Both the position numbers and the translations under genes were made by a program. Of a stretch of 64,000 nt of DNA, positions 34,200 through 46,379 are shown piece by piece. The stretch covers positions 106,652,949 through 106,716,948 of the forward strand of contig OX457060.1 of the NCBI GenBank assembly GCA_949752795.1, in the 5' to 3' direction. Source of the DNA: Hyperoodon ampullatus. Lineage: Eukaryota > Chordata > Mammalia > Artiodactyla > Ziphiidae. Each line of letters starts with the position of its first letter. The first letter of the stretch is position 1. A model generated the notes under the pieces. The model was not told the DNA's origin. It did no database searches and saw only the letters and a program-made list of their open reading frames with translations.

Positions 34200-35225
34200 A
34201 TACTAAAACTTTCAAATTAGAGGTTTTTTTAATGCATTTAATTCAAATTACATTATAATTTTTTAAACTCTGAATTCAACTTACATTATTATCTTTCAAA
34301 CCCACAGAATTAAACTTTCAAACCTTGCTTTTGCCTATATTGTTCATCTTCTGTCTTGAAGATTAGAAGTTATTTTAGGTCAGTCATTGAAACACTCTGG
34401 TTCTCTGCTTATAACTTGAACAGATAATTTAAAGCTCTGACCTCATCATTTTCTTTATGTCCTCCTTCCAATGCAGCCAGAAGTAACCAGACCACACAGA
34501 GCCCTTGCAACTGTCACTTATACCCTAATGGACACTTTGTCTAAATGATACGTATGACCAACATCCCATTTTCTCTTGGAGCTAAGGTCATCACCACCTT
34601 CAGACCCAATCAGGAAAGATAATTACTCCCAGATTCCTATCCTTGAGGGACTGTTTTTTGGAACTACTCCTAGGCAAAGAAAAATACTACATTTGTCAGA
34701 GTTCAGTCAAGGAAACAAATCAATCTATATATTTCAAACAGAAATATTTAATACAAGATCAACTGCTTGCAGTATTGTTGGAGAGGGTTGAGTTATAAGC
34801 ATTCAGTTTGCTGGCTAGAAATTATAAAACCACAAGAAGCTTGTACTGAAACTGCACCTGTGAAGTAGGACACTGACAGTGGACTTTGGATTTTAAGAAG
34901 CTGCATGAAACCACTGCCTCTTCTCCATCAGTCCAGGCTGTCACCACCATACTGGAAGAAGAATGAATTCTAACTCTTTCTTCTTCTTAATCTTATGTGA
35001 GTGCCTATAATAGGCAGAATATAACCAGAAACTTTCTGGTGAGGGGTTTGGGGAATTATAGTTCCCAGTATGCTGTACCCACAGTAAAGGGGAGATGACA
35101 GAAGCAAGTAGGGATAACACTGAGTCTCAAAAGATAACAACACAGCCCTTTTCAGGGCTACCTAGTCCAATCACTATTAGCACATTCTTACACTTCTGCT
35201 GTAGCTTCTTAGCAGAACTTTCTCT
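34200..35225. other. No gene seen; probable old repeats
   Basis: The block at 34690-35100, with 'tttgtcagagttcagtcaag' and 'ttatagttcccagtatgct', looks like an old L1 3' end or other mammalian repeat, but I cannot assign it. Confidence 0.35.
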
Positions 35226-35229
35226 TGAT

Positions 35230-35600
35230 CACCCATAACTCATCTCCACAAAGCAGGCAGAGAAATACTTTAAAAATCAGGCAGAACCCCACCTTTTCTC
35301 CTTATTTGGAACCCTCCAATTCCTTTTTATTGCAAGTAGAATTAAATCAAAACCCTTCTGTGGCTTTCAAAGCCATATACGTCTAACTCATGTCTGTGTC
35401 TCTGATCTTGAAAATTACCATGTTCTGCCTCACTGACTATGGATACTTCTCACAAGGATAGCTTCCTAGTGTTTGTCAAACAACTGAACTTGCTCCTGAC
35501 TGTTGCTTTGCACTTGTTATTCCTTCAGCTTAAAATAAACTTTCCTCAGATATTCCTTTACTTGATTCCTGTTCATCATTTAGATTTCGGCTGGAAGATT
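35230..35600 (+). repeat. L2 (LINE-2) 3' region
   Basis: 'cagaaccccaccttttctcc', 'aaccctccaattcctttt', 'gctttgcacttgttattcc' and 'cctgttcatcatttagatt' are in the order of L2. Old and diverged. Confidence 0.6.
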
Positions 35601-35609
35601 GGAGGAGAA

Positions 35610-36290
35610 AAAGGATAATAACGAGGAGGAAGGGGAGGAAGGAGAGAGGGAGCTGGAAAGAAACATTTAGAAACCATGAAATAAACAAAGAACATCATCA
35701 GAGGCCACAAGCTGAAGAGATGCATTTGTTCTCAGCAGCAAAAGATATTTAAACTCCAGAACTGTAGATTGTTTGAGGGGTCTATCATACAGCCCAGCGT
35801 CTCTCAAACCTGATTCCTCCATGCTTTCCTAGAAAATAGACTTTAGCTTCTCACCCATGCAGCTGGGACCCTAGCATCTGCAGCTTTAATAAGCCACAGA
35901 GATGATTCTTATACAGGTTGGCTATGTATTTTTTGTGTTTTACTTATTATTGTGATTTTATTATTCTTGGAACCACTGTACTAGAAATTATACCAGTATT
36001 TCTATAAGAAAAAATCTAAGAAAAAATAAATAAATATAACCTATCACCAAGAATATCTCGTGAGTATAGTAAAACTGACCACTGGTGAGAATTTAAGCAT
36101 ATCTTGTTTTAAGGTTTTTAAACGAAGAAAAATATCTAAACAAAAACTACTGTAATTTAATAAAGTATAACTCGATTATAGACTTGGAAATTATTTAGCA
36201 TCCTATAATTACCTTACTGTTGCACAGCTGTAGCTTATTTTCTTCTTTTGATAGGGTTTCCATTTCACTTATAAAAACAACAGGAAACAA
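35610..36290. other. No gene seen
   Basis: Includes an A/G-rich patch at about 35605-35650 and AT-rich sequence. No frame above 60 codons and no family recognised. Confidence 0.45.
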
Positions 36291-36292
36291 CT

Positions 36293-36342
36293 AAACTTTA
36301 GATACTGCTACTCCCACAAACTTTAGATATTGCTACTCCCAC
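36293..36342 (+). repeat. 25-bp tandem duplication at the L1 insertion point
   Basis: 'aaactttagatactgctact' (36293) and 'aaactttagatattgctact' (36318), each followed by 'cccac'. It abuts the target-site duplication of the L1. Confidence 0.92.
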
Positions 36343-36799
36343 AGGATTTCTTTTTTTTTTTTTAAACATCTTTATGGGAGTATAATTGCTTTACAATGGT
36401 GTGTTAGTCTCTGCTTTATAACAAAGTGAATCAGTTATACATATACGTATGTTCCCATATGTCTTCCCTCTTGCATCTCCTTCCCTCCCACCCTCCCTAT
36501 CCTACCCCTCTAGGTGGGCACAAACCAACAAGCTGATATCCCTGTGCTATGCAGCTGCTTCCCACTAGCTATCTATTTTATGTTTGGTAGTGTATCTATG
36601 TCCATGTCACTCTCTCACATTGCCACAGCTTACTCTTCCCCCTCCCCATAGCCTGAAGTCCATTCTCTAGTAGGTCTGTGTCTTTATTCCCGTCTTACCC
36701 CTACGTTCTTCATGATCATTTTTTTTTCTTTTTCTTTTCCTTAGATACCATATATATGTGTTAGCATACAGTATTTGTTTTTCTCTTTCTGACTTACTT

Positions 36800-39700
36800 C
36801 ACTTTGTCTGACAGACTCTAGGTCCATCCACCTCACTACAAATATCTCAGTTTAGTTTCTTTTTATGGCTGAGTAATATTCCATTGTATATATGTGCCAC
36901 ATCTTCTTTATTCATTCATCCAATGATGGACACTTAGGTTGCTTCCATGTCCTGGATATTGTAAATAGAGCTGCAATGAATATTTTGGTACATGACTTTT
37001 TTTGAATTATAGTTTTCTTAGGGTATATGCCCAGTAGTGGGATTGCTGGGTCATATGGTAGTTCTATTTTTAGTTTTTTAAGGAACCTCCATACTGTTGT
37101 CCATAGTGGCTGTATCAATTTACATTCCCACCAACAGTGCAAGAGTGTTCCCTTTTCTCCACACCCTCTCCAGCATTTATTATTTCTGATTTTTTGATGA
37201 TGGCTATTCTGACCGGTGTGAGATGATATCTCATTGTAGTTTTGATTTGCATTTCTCTAATGATTAATGATGCTGAGCATTCTTTCATGTGTTTGTTGGC
37301 AGTCTGTATATCTTCTTTGGAGAAATGTCTATTTAGGTCTTCTGCCCATTTTTGGATTGGGTTGTTTGTTTTTTTGCTATTGAGCTGCATGAGCTCCTCA
37401 TAAATTTTGGAGATTAATCCTTTGTCAGTTGCTTCATTTGCAAATATTTTCTCCCATTCTGAGGGTTGTCTTTTGGTCTTGTTTATGGTTTCCTTTGCTG
37501 TGCAAAAGCATTTAAGTTTCATTATGTCCCATTTGTTTATTTTTGTTTTTATTTCTATTTCTCTAGGAGGTGGGTCAAAAGGGATCTTGCTGTGATTTAT
37601 GTCATAGAGTGTTCTGCCTAAGTTTTCTTCTAAGAGTTTGATAGTGTCTGGCCTTACATTTAGGTCTTTAATCCATTTTGAGTTTATTTTTGTGTATGGT
37701 GATAGGGACGGTTCTAATTTCATACTTTTACATGTACTTGTCCGGTTTTCCCAGCATCACTAATTGAAGAGGCTGTCTTTTCTCCACTGTATATTCTTGC
37801 CTCCTTTATCAAAGATAAGGTGACCATATGTGCGTGGGTTTATCTCTGGGCTTTCTATCCTGTTCCATTGATCTATATTTCTGTTTTTGTGCCAGTACCA
37901 TACTGTCTTCATTCCTATAGCTTTGTAGTATTGTCTGAGGTCAGGGAGCCTGATTCCTCCAGCTCCATTTTTTGTTATCAAGATTGCTTTGGCTATTCGG
38001 GGTCTTTTGTGTTTCCATACAAATTGTGAAATTTTTTGTTCTAGATCTGTGAAAAATGCCTGTGATAGTTTGATAGGGAATGCATTGATTCTGTAGATTG
38101 CTTTGGGTAGTAGAGTCATTTTCACAATGTTGATTCTTCCAATCCAAGAACATGGTATATCTCTCCATCTATTTGTATCCTCTTTAATTTCTTTCATCAG
38201 TGTCTTATAATTTTCTGCATACAGGTCTTTTGTCTCCTTAGGTAGGTTTATTCCTAGACATTTTACTCTTTTTGTTGCAATGGTAAATGGGAGTGTTTTC
38301 TTAATTTCCCTTTCAGATTTTTCATCATTAATGTATAGGAATGCCAGAGATTTCTGTGCATTAATTTTGTATCCTGCTACTTTACCAATTCATTGATTAG
38401 TTCTCATAGTTTTCTGGTAGCATCTTTAGGATTCTCTATGTAGAGTATCATGTCATCTGCGAACAGTGACAGCTTTACTTCTTTTTTTCCAATTTGGATT
38501 CCTTTTATTTCTTTCTCTTCACTGATTGCTGTGGCTAAAACTTCCAAAACTATGTTGAATAATAGTGGTGAGAGTGGGCAACCTTGTCTTCTTCCTGATC
38601 TTAGTGGAAATGGTTTCAGTTTTTCACCATTGAAGATGTTGGCTGTGGGTTTGTCATATATGGCCTTTATTATGTTGAGGAAAGTTCCCTCTATGCCTAC
38701 TTTCTGCAGGGTTTTTATCATAAATGGGTGTTGAATTTTGTTGAAAGCTTTCTCTGCATCTATTGAGATGATCATATGGTTTTTCTCCTACAATTTGTTA
38801 ATATGGTGTATCACATTGATTGATTTGCGTATATTGAAGAATCCTTGCATTCCTGCGATAAACCCCACTTGATCATGGTGTATGATCCTTTTCATGTGCT
38901 GTTGGATTCTGTTTGCTACAATTTTGTTGACGATATTTGCATCTATCTTCATCAGTGATATTATCCTTTAGTTTCTTTCTTTGTGACATCTTTGTCTGGT
39001 TTTGGTATCAGGGTGATGGTGGCCTCATAGAATGAGTTTGGGAGTGTTCCACCCTCTGCTATGTTTTGGAAGAGTTTCGGAAGGATAGGTGTTAGCTCTT
39101 CTCTAAATGTTTGATAGAATTCGTCTGTGAAGCCATCTGGTCCTGGGCTTTTATGTGTTGGAAGATTTTTAATCACAGTTTCAATTTCAGTGCTTGTGAT
39201 TTGTCTGTTCATATTTTCTGTTTCTTCCTGGTTCAGTCTCGGCAGGTTGTGCATTTCTAAGAATGTGTTCGTTTTTTCCAGGTTATCCATTTTATTGGCA
39301 TGTAGTTGCTTGTAGTAATCTCTCATGATCCTTTGTATTTCTGCAGTGTCAGTTGTTACTTCTTTTTCATTTCTAATTCTATTGATTTGAGAGTTCTCCC
39401 TTTTTTTCTTGATGAGTCTGGTAATGGGTTATCAATTTTTTTTATCTTCTCAAAGAACCAGCTTTTAGTTTTATTGATCTTTGCTATAATTTCCTTCATT
39501 TCTTTTTCATTTATTTCTGATCTGATCTTTATGATTTCTTTCCTTCTGCTAACTTTGAGCTTTTTTTGTTCTTCTTTCTCTAACTGCTTTAGGTATAAGG
39601 TTAGGTTGTTTATTTGAGATGTTTCCTGTTTCTTAAGGTAGGATTGTATTGTTATAAACTTCCCTCTTAGAACTGCTTTTGCTGCATCCCATAGGTTTTG

Positions 39701-40548
39701 GGTCTTCGTGTCTCCATTGTCATTTGTTTCTAGGTATTTTTTGATTTCCTCTTTGATTTATTCAGTGATCACTTGGTTATTAAGTAGTGTATTGTTTAGC
39801 CTCCATTTGTTTGTATTTTTTACAGATCTTTTCCTGTAATTGATATCTAGTCTCATAGCGTTGTGTTCGGAAAAGATACTTGATTCGATTTCAATTTCCT
39901 TAAATTTACCAAGGCTTGATTTGTGACCCACAATATGATCTATCTTGGAGAATGTTCCATGAACACTTGAATAAAATGTGTATTTTGTTGTTTTTGGATG
40001 GAATGTCCTATAAATATCAATTAAATCCATCTTGTTTAATGTATCATTTAAAGCTTGTGTTTCCTTATTTATTTTCATTTTGGATGATCTGTCCATTGGT
40101 GAAAGTGGGGCATTAAAGTCTCCTACTATGATTCTGTTACTGTCAATTTCCCATTTTATGTCGGTTAGTACTTGCCTTATGTATTGGAGTGCTCCTCTGT
40201 TGGGTGCATTAATATTAACAATTGTTATATCTTCTTCTTGGATCGACCCCTTGCTCATTATGTAGTGTCCTTCTTTGTCTCTTGTAATAGTCTTTATTTT
40301 CAAGTCTATTTGTCTGATATGAGAATTACTACTCCAGCTTTCTTTTGATTTCCATGTACATGGAATATCATTTTCCATCCCCTCACTTTCAGTCTGTATG
40401 TGTCCCTAGGTCTGAAGTGGGTCTCTTGTAGACAGCATATATATGGGTCTTGTTTTTGTATCCATTCAACCAGTCTGTGTCTTTTGGTGGGAGCATTTAA
40501 TCCATTTACATTTAAGGTAATTATCGATATGTATGTTCCTATTCCCAT
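36800..40548 (-). pseudogene. L1 ORF2 (endonuclease, reverse transcriptase), broken
   Basis: The start reads 'MGIGTYISIITLNVNGLNA' (40548) with the endonuclease Asn and 'QETHFRPRD'. A frame change follows near 40350. Next piece 40378-39758 gives 'VGDFNAPLSPMDRSSK' and 'IFSEHNAMRLD', where the expected SDH is SEH. 39326-38961 holds the RT fingers ('[19 protein letters not shown]'). 38775-38404 holds motif A ('[15 protein letters not shown]') and the active site '[12 protein letters not shown]'. 38197-37760, 37723-37115 and 37142-36912 complete it; the C-terminal Cys-rich knuckle is shifted out of frame near 37130. So catalytic residues survive in pieces, but no continuous ORF2 remains. Confidence 0.87.
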
Positions 40549-40605
40549 TTTCTTAATTGTTTGGGTTTGTTACTGTAAGTCTTATCCTTCTCTTGTGTTT
40601 CTTGC

Positions 40606-41499
40606 CTAGAGAAATTCCTTTAGCATTTGTTGTAAAGCTGGTTTGTTGGTGCTCAACTCTCTCAGCTTTTGCTTGTCTGTAAAGGTTTTAATTTCTCCAT
40701 CAAATCTGAATGAGACCCCTGCTGGGTAGAGTAATCTTGGTTGTAGGTTTTTCTCCTTTACCATTTTAAATATGTCCTGCCAGTCCCTTCTGGCTTGCAG
40801 AGTTTCTGGTGAAAGATCAGCTGTTAACCTTATGGGGATTCCCTTGTGTGTTATTTGTTGTTTTTCCCTTACTCCTTTTAACATGTTTTCTTTGTATTTA
40901 ATATTTGATAGTTTGATTAATATGTTTCTTGGCATGTTCCTCGTTCGATTTATCCTGTATCAGACTCTCTGTGCTTCCTGGACTTGATTAACTATTTCCT
41001 TTACCATATTAGGTAAGTTTTCAACTATAATCTCTTCAAATATTTTCTCAGTCCCTTTCTTTTTCTCTTCTTCTTCTGGGACCCCTATTATTTGAATGTT
41101 GGTGCAAAAAATGTTGTCACAGAGGTCTCTGAGACTCTCCTCAGTTCTTTTCATTATTTTTTCTTTTTTCTGCTCTTCAGTAGTTATTTCCACTATTTTA
41201 TCTTCCAGGTCACTTATCTGTTCTTCTGCCTCAGGTATTTTGCTGTTCATCCCTTCTAGAGTATTTTTAATTTCATTTATTGTGTTGTTCATAGTTGCTT
41301 GTTTCTTCTTTAGTTCTTCTAGGTCCTTGTTAAATGTTTCTTGCATTTTCTCTATTCTATTTCCAAGATTTTGGATCATCTTTACTATCATTATTCTGAA
41401 TTCTTTTTCAGGTAGACTGCCTATTTCCTCTTCGTTTGTTAGGTCTGGTGATTTTTTACCTTGCTCCTTCATCTGCTGTGTGTTTTTCTGTTTTCTCAT
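40606..41499 (-). pseudogene. L1 ORF1 (coiled coil, RRM, CTD), broken
   Basis: Two frames make up ORF1. The first (41499-40960, 179 aa) starts 'MRKQKNTQQMKEQGKKSPD' and holds a long charged coiled coil (heptad-like 'RIEKMQETFNKDLEELKKK') followed by 'NIQIIGVPEEEEKKKGTEK', the start of the RRM. The second (40935-40606, 109 aa) begins at 'MPRNILIKLSNIKYKENM' and covers the C-terminal domain ('RRDWQDIFKMVKEKNLQPR'), ending at the normal C-terminus. The split falls at about 40940-40960. ORF1p is a trimeric nucleic-acid chaperone for L1 RNA. Total length of about 298 codons matches that expected. Confidence 0.85.
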
Positions 41500-42299
41500 T
41501 TTGCTTATCTTACTGTGTTTGGGGTCTCCTTTTTGCAGGCTGCAGGTTCATAGTTCCCGTTGTTTTTGGTGTCTGTCCCCAGTGGCTAAGGTTGTTTCAG
41601 TGGGTTTTGTAGGCTTCCTAGTAGAGGTGACTAGTGCCTGTGTTCTGGTGGATGAGGCTGGATCTTGTCTTTCTGGTGGGCAGGACATCTGCTGGTGTGT
41701 TTTGGGTGTCTGTGACCTTATTATGATTTTAGGCAGCCTCTCTGCTAATGGGTAAGGTTGTATTTCTGTTTTGCTAGTTGTTTGTCCTAGGGTGTCCAGC
41801 ACTGTAACTTGCTGGTTGTTGAGTGAAGTTGGGTCTTGGTGTTGAGATGGAGATCTCTGGGAGATTTTCGCCATTTGATATTATGTGGAGCTGGGAGGTC
41901 TTTTGCATACCAGTGTCCTGAACTTGGCTCTCCCAGCTCAGAGGCACAGCACTGACTCCTGGCTGGAGCACCAAGAGCTTTTCATCCACACAGCTCAGAA
42001 TAAAAGGGATAAAAAATAGAAAGAAAGAGGATAAAATGAAAGAAAATAAGATAAAATAAAGTTATGAAAATAAAAAATAATTATTAAGAAAAAAAATTTT
42101 TAAGTAAAGGAAAAAAAAAAAAAACAAAAACGGACAGACAGAACCCTAGGACTAATGGTGAAAGGAGAGCTGTACAGACAAAATCTCACACAGAAGCATA
42201 CACATACACACTCACAAAAAGAGAAAAAGGGGAAAAAATAATATATCTTGCTCCCAAAGTCCACCTCCTTAATTTGGGATGATTCGTTGTCTATTCAGG

Positions 42300-43434
42300 T
42301 ATTCCACAGATGCAGGGTACATCAAGTTGATTGTGGAGATTTAATCTGCTGCTCCTCAGGCTGCTGGGAGTGATTTCCTTTTCTCTTCTTTGTTCACACA
42401 GTTCCCAGGGCTCAGCTTTGGATTTGGACCTGCCTCTGTGTGTAGGTCACCTGACTGCGTCTGTTATTTGCTCACACAGGATGGGGTTAAAGGAGCAGCT
42501 GATTCGGGGGCCGGGGGTAGGGAGGGGTTCGGGTGCAGGGTGAGCCTGTGGCGGCAGAGGCCGGCGTGACATTGCACCAGCCTGAGGCATGCCGTGCGTT
42601 CTCCCGGGAAGTTGTCCCTGGATCACGGGACCCTGGCAGTGGCGGGCTGCACAGGCTCCCCGGGAGGGGAGGTGTGGAGAGTGACCTGTGCTCGCACACA
42701 GCCTTCTTGGTGGCGGCAGCAGCGGCCTTAGCGTCTTATGCCCGTCTCTGGGGTCCGCGCTGTTAGCTGCGGCTCAAGCCCGTCTCTGGTGCTCCTTTGA
42801 GCAGCGCTCTTAATCCCCTCTCCTCGTGCGTCAGGAAACAATGAGGGAAGAAAAAGTCTCTTGCCTCTTCGGCAGCTCCAGACTTTTTCCCAGACTCCCT
42901 CCTGGCTAGCCGTGGTGCACTAACCCCTTCAGGCTGTGTTCACGCTGCCAGTCCTCTCCCTGGGATCCGACCGAAGCCCGAGCTTCAGCTCCCAGCCCCG
43001 CCCGCCCCGGCCGGTGAGCAGACAAGCCTCTCGGGCTGGTGAGTGCTGGTCGGCACTGATCCTCTGTGCGGAAATCTCTCCGCTTTGCCCTCTGTATACC
43101 TGTGGCTGCGCTCTCCTCTGTGGCTCCGAAGCTCCCTGCCTCCGCCACCTGCAGTCTCCGCCCGCGAAGGGGCTTCTAGTGTGTGGAAACCTTTCCTCCT
43201 TCACGGCTCCCTCCCACTGGTGCAGGTCCCATCCCTATTCTTTTGTCTCTGTTTATTCTTTTTTCTTTTGCCCTACCCAGGTACGTGGGGAGTTTCTTGC
43301 TTTTTGGGTGGTCTGAGGTCTTCTGCCAGCGTTCAGTAGGTGTTCTGTAGGAGTTGTTCTACGTGTAGATGTATTTCTGATGTATCTGTGGGGAGGAAGT
43401 TGATCTCCGCGTCTTACTCTTCCGCCATCTTCCT
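42300..43434 (-). promoter_or_regulatory. L1 5'UTR with CpG-rich promoter
   Basis: GC-rich block with many CpGs, for example 'cagccccgcccgccccggcc' at 42990. It precedes ORF1 in the element's own sense, so it is the L1 internal promoter. Open frames across it (42331-43339 on both strands) are composition artefacts. Compared with the L1 at 50900, fewer CpGs are lost, so this copy is younger. Confidence 0.72.
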
Positions 43435-43455
43435 CAACTCCCCCTCAGGACTTCT

Positions 43456-44715
43456 TACAAGGCTCAGAGAAGTCATGACTGTAATCTAGAAATTAGGAGT
43501 TCCTTCAGGGTCTTAGCCCTTCACTGAAAGGTACATGTTAAGCTGTTATTCTCCATTATACGATGAATGTGTCAAGGATGTTTTCTGAACTTTGTGATGT
43601 TCCCATAAATATACCAGTACGTGACCCATTTGTACCCTCTGGTGTTCAGTGGCACAAATTTTTCTTTAATTTCTAAATGAAATTATTCGAATTCCAACCA
43701 CACTTTAGACTCCCATATTCCTCCCAGATATTTCTGAGAATTTCTCGAGTTTGTGCTTACATGTCTTGGTGGTTATTTGTTAGCTCTTATGCCAAATTCC
43801 TGGTTTTGGCTGTTTTCTCCCTTATTGTTCTCGCCATCTCTCTCCACCTCCACATATTCCTTTTGCCTTTCTGGTTGACTGCAACTCAAAATGTGAATTT
43901 AGAGTTTATTCCACAGAGCAGAGAGAAGAGACACCTTTACTAAGTTAGTAGTTACATTATATTAAAGATTTGGAGAGGGCCGGTGTTAAAAAAATTATAG
44001 CAGAGAATAGGAAATTGCTCTCTCTAAACGTATTGATCATACACTGTCTCAGGGAATATTTAAATAACAGCCATGTTTTCTCTAAATTTGGGCTTAATCA
44101 CCATGTTGCTGGGACCTGTTTCTCTTTGCAAAGTTTTTTCTCCTTTGAATACAATTCTTCTTCTGTATTCTCTATCCCTGACCTGACCACTCCACCTTCC
44201 CCATTCTTCACAACATTCACCCCCATAAAAATTGCAGGAAAAAAAAAGGCAGCAACACAGGGGCGTGCTCGTTCATGTGGGCTCACACACACACACTTCT
44301 TGCCCTGGAGGTTACCTGTTCAAAGGTAACATTATTTTATGTTAAAATAATCTCTTTACACCAGCAAAAGCAAATATTATCTTTACTCTGCAAGACAGTT
44401 AATTATGTTTCCCTGTTTTCTCATTCAAACTCTGCCCTCTGTTTTGCCTTTCGTAACGAAAAAATAACATCTTTTTTATTTTTTAAGGAAAGCAGCCATT
44501 TTCTACCTAAAAGGAATTATGCAGTTGCCCAAATATAAAAAGTCTGCAATCATTTTCTTTCTTTTAAAATGGCAATATTTCCTTATAGCCATAAATAAAG
44601 TGTATGCTCTTTCTTTTAACTCAGAATACACCAGGAGTGAGGCAGAGAGGCTGATATAGAAAGGTGAGTACAGAATTTTCAGTGATCCAGAGTTTGGAAT
44701 GCTTCAACACATTTT
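43456..44715. other. No gene seen
   Basis: Moderate AT content. Several open frames (43677-43943, 43970-44329, 44275-44538 plus) but none with a recognisable domain. A (CA)n of 8 units lies at 44282-44297. Confidence 0.4.
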
Positions 44716-44893
44716 CAGATTCTCAATATTGGCTTCTCATTAGAATCACTTGGGGGCTTTAAAAATATCCCAATACTCAGACCCCATGCCAAACTAATCA
44801 CATCAGAATTACTGGGGGTGGCACCCAGGCATCAGTAGTTTTAAAGCTCCCCCAGATGATTCCAGTGTGCAGCCAAAGTTGAGAATGATTCAT
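44716..44893 (+). mobile_element. MER5A-like hAT MITE
   Basis: The order 'ttagaatcacttgggggctt', 'gggtggcacccaggcatcag', 'gctcccccagatgattcc', 'tgtgcagccaaagttgaga' is that of MER5A. Ends are mirrored ('cagattctcaatattggct' / 'agccaaagttgagaatg'). Confidence 0.8.
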
Positions 44894-44894
44894 T

Positions 44895-46100
44895 CAGAGA
44901 AAATTGGGATACTTTCAAGCATGGCTAGTTAGTGGACAAATGCCATCTTGTAACAGCACTTGACAAACTGTATCAAAAGTAATTGGGGATGATGAAGAAG
45001 TTAGAGGAGATTTGCCAGTTCATGTTCTTTAGAAAGAGTAGGAGTTATTTCTTAAGGAATATCTACTCATCAATGTAGTTTATAATATAAATGAGTAAGA
45101 ATTAAGTAAGCCCATATAGTCAAAAACTGAGTGGTGGAGGTTTGAGTTGGGTGGGGTGTAGGTGGCTGACCTATGTCAACTTCATCAAAGCTTTTGAATA
45201 TACATCCTATTGTTATTTCAAATTTTTTGTGGGACAAGTCAAAACTATCTGATCTCATATATCAGTTCTGGAAGAGGCCATCTCTATCAACTTGCCACCC
45301 CTTTGTTTTGTATTAACATGGAAATAGAATTTAAGCATAGAAATGAGCCTCTGTGATAAAAAAGTTTCAATATTTCCTCTTACCAAATGGACAAAGTAAG
45401 TAACTTTGCCCACATCCTTATAGCAAGTTAGAAATAGAGTTGGAATTAGAATCAAACGTGTTGTCTTAAGTATAATGTTCTATAACATGTTCAATTGCTT
45501 AATTTTTTTTTTCTCTTTCTGAGTATACTTTTTTTCTTTCTAAAACTTGGATGGTCTGTATAAATATCTAGTGAGTTCATACTGAAGCCCTCTAAAATTC
45601 TCTCTTTCAACCCTGGCTTAATAATTTTCCATTATGATAATTATATAGAAATAGAAAAAAGTAGACTGACAAGATTGATGTATCACAAGCTCTTTGCCTC
45701 AACACCTTGTTGAAAAAGTATTAATTAAATCATTGGAAAGTAGAGCAGAGTTATTCTCAGATTTTACTATGAACACAAAATTAAAAATAATGTTAAAAAG
45801 GAAAAAGATGGGTTGAGTCAATTTTTATTGTATTCAACTTTCTTGTCAGTCAGTGTTTATTTGAGGACTAAAGTAATGGCCATAGAAGCTTATGCTCAAT
45901 ACCTACAAATGGTAGAATCATTGATGTCTATGAAGATAGGTTTGGAACAAAGGGGCAAGATTTTTGTAACGGGTTTTCCTTATGGAACATGGAGAAGTGA
46001 ATAACAAAAAAATGTTATTCACCTCTTCGGACTGATAAAAGAAGAAATGGGATTGTGAGAGATGCTAGATGGAAGAGTAATTAAGGGGAAGACTGGGATA
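44895..46100. other. No gene seen
   Basis: AT-rich sequence. Frames at 45070-45455 (minus) and 45813-46004 (plus) have no domain. No family recognised. Confidence 0.45.
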
Positions 46101-46104
46101 TAGG

Positions 46105-46378
46105 ACAGTGATTAAAGTTTTGTAATCTGACTTTGGCTCAAGAGTATTTGAATTTGAATAGAAGGTTTGCTCTGCAATTTTGGGCAAATTGTTTATAGTC
46201 TTTTTATCTCAGTTTTCTCCTTCTCTATAAAGTAGGAGTAAATTAACCCTTATTTTATAAGTTGATGTGATGTTTAAATGAATTTGTACCTAATAATCTA
46301 TTTATCTATTTCTATCTATCTATCTAATGTACATATAACAGTACCTAATAAATACTCAACTAGTATTAGCTATTGTTT
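46105..46378 (+). repeat. Near full-length MIR with (TATC)n
   Basis: From 'gacagtgattaaagttttg' through 'tgggcaaattgtttatag', 'ttatctcagttttctcc' and 'acagtacctaataaatactc' to a 'gtattagctattgt' tail. The (TATC)n tract near 46300-46324 appears to lie inside its 3' region. Old copy. Confidence 0.66.
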
Positions 46379-46379
46379 T

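Larger units (their letters stand above)
30795..34200 (-). mobile_element. ERVL-type endogenous retrovirus relic
   Basis: A degraded internal retroviral region, read on the minus strand. The support is the short pol stretch at 31989-32204 and the surrounding words. Downstream sequence (30800-31300) and upstream sequence (32830-34200) look like more of the same element but are unassigned by eye. It is opened by a MaLR LTR (31321-31796) and a CHR-1 SINE (32537-32831). I did not find paired LTRs of its own. Limits are approximate; there is no intact gene. Confidence 0.5.
36353..43434 (-). mobile_element. Near full-length L1, 7.1 kb
   Basis: From a poly(T) (3' end, poly(A) in its own sense) to the element's 5' start, which reads 'aagatggcggaagagtaaga' in its own sense. 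Target duplication is imperfect: 'ctcccacaggatttctt' near 36336 and 'ctccccctcaggacttctt' near 43437. It has a CpG-rich 5'UTR (42300-43434), ORF1 (41499-40606) and ORF2 (40548 to about 36800), all with breaks. Confidence 0.9.

Noticed and set aside
41096..41755. 219-codon open frame on the plus strand
   Set aside because: It is antisense to L1 ORF1/5'UTR; its T-rich residues (many L, F, S) reflect the complement of the A-rich ORF1.
43970..44329. 119-codon plus-strand frame
   Set aside because: No motif or codon bias, and it ends in a (CA)n tract; treated as chance.
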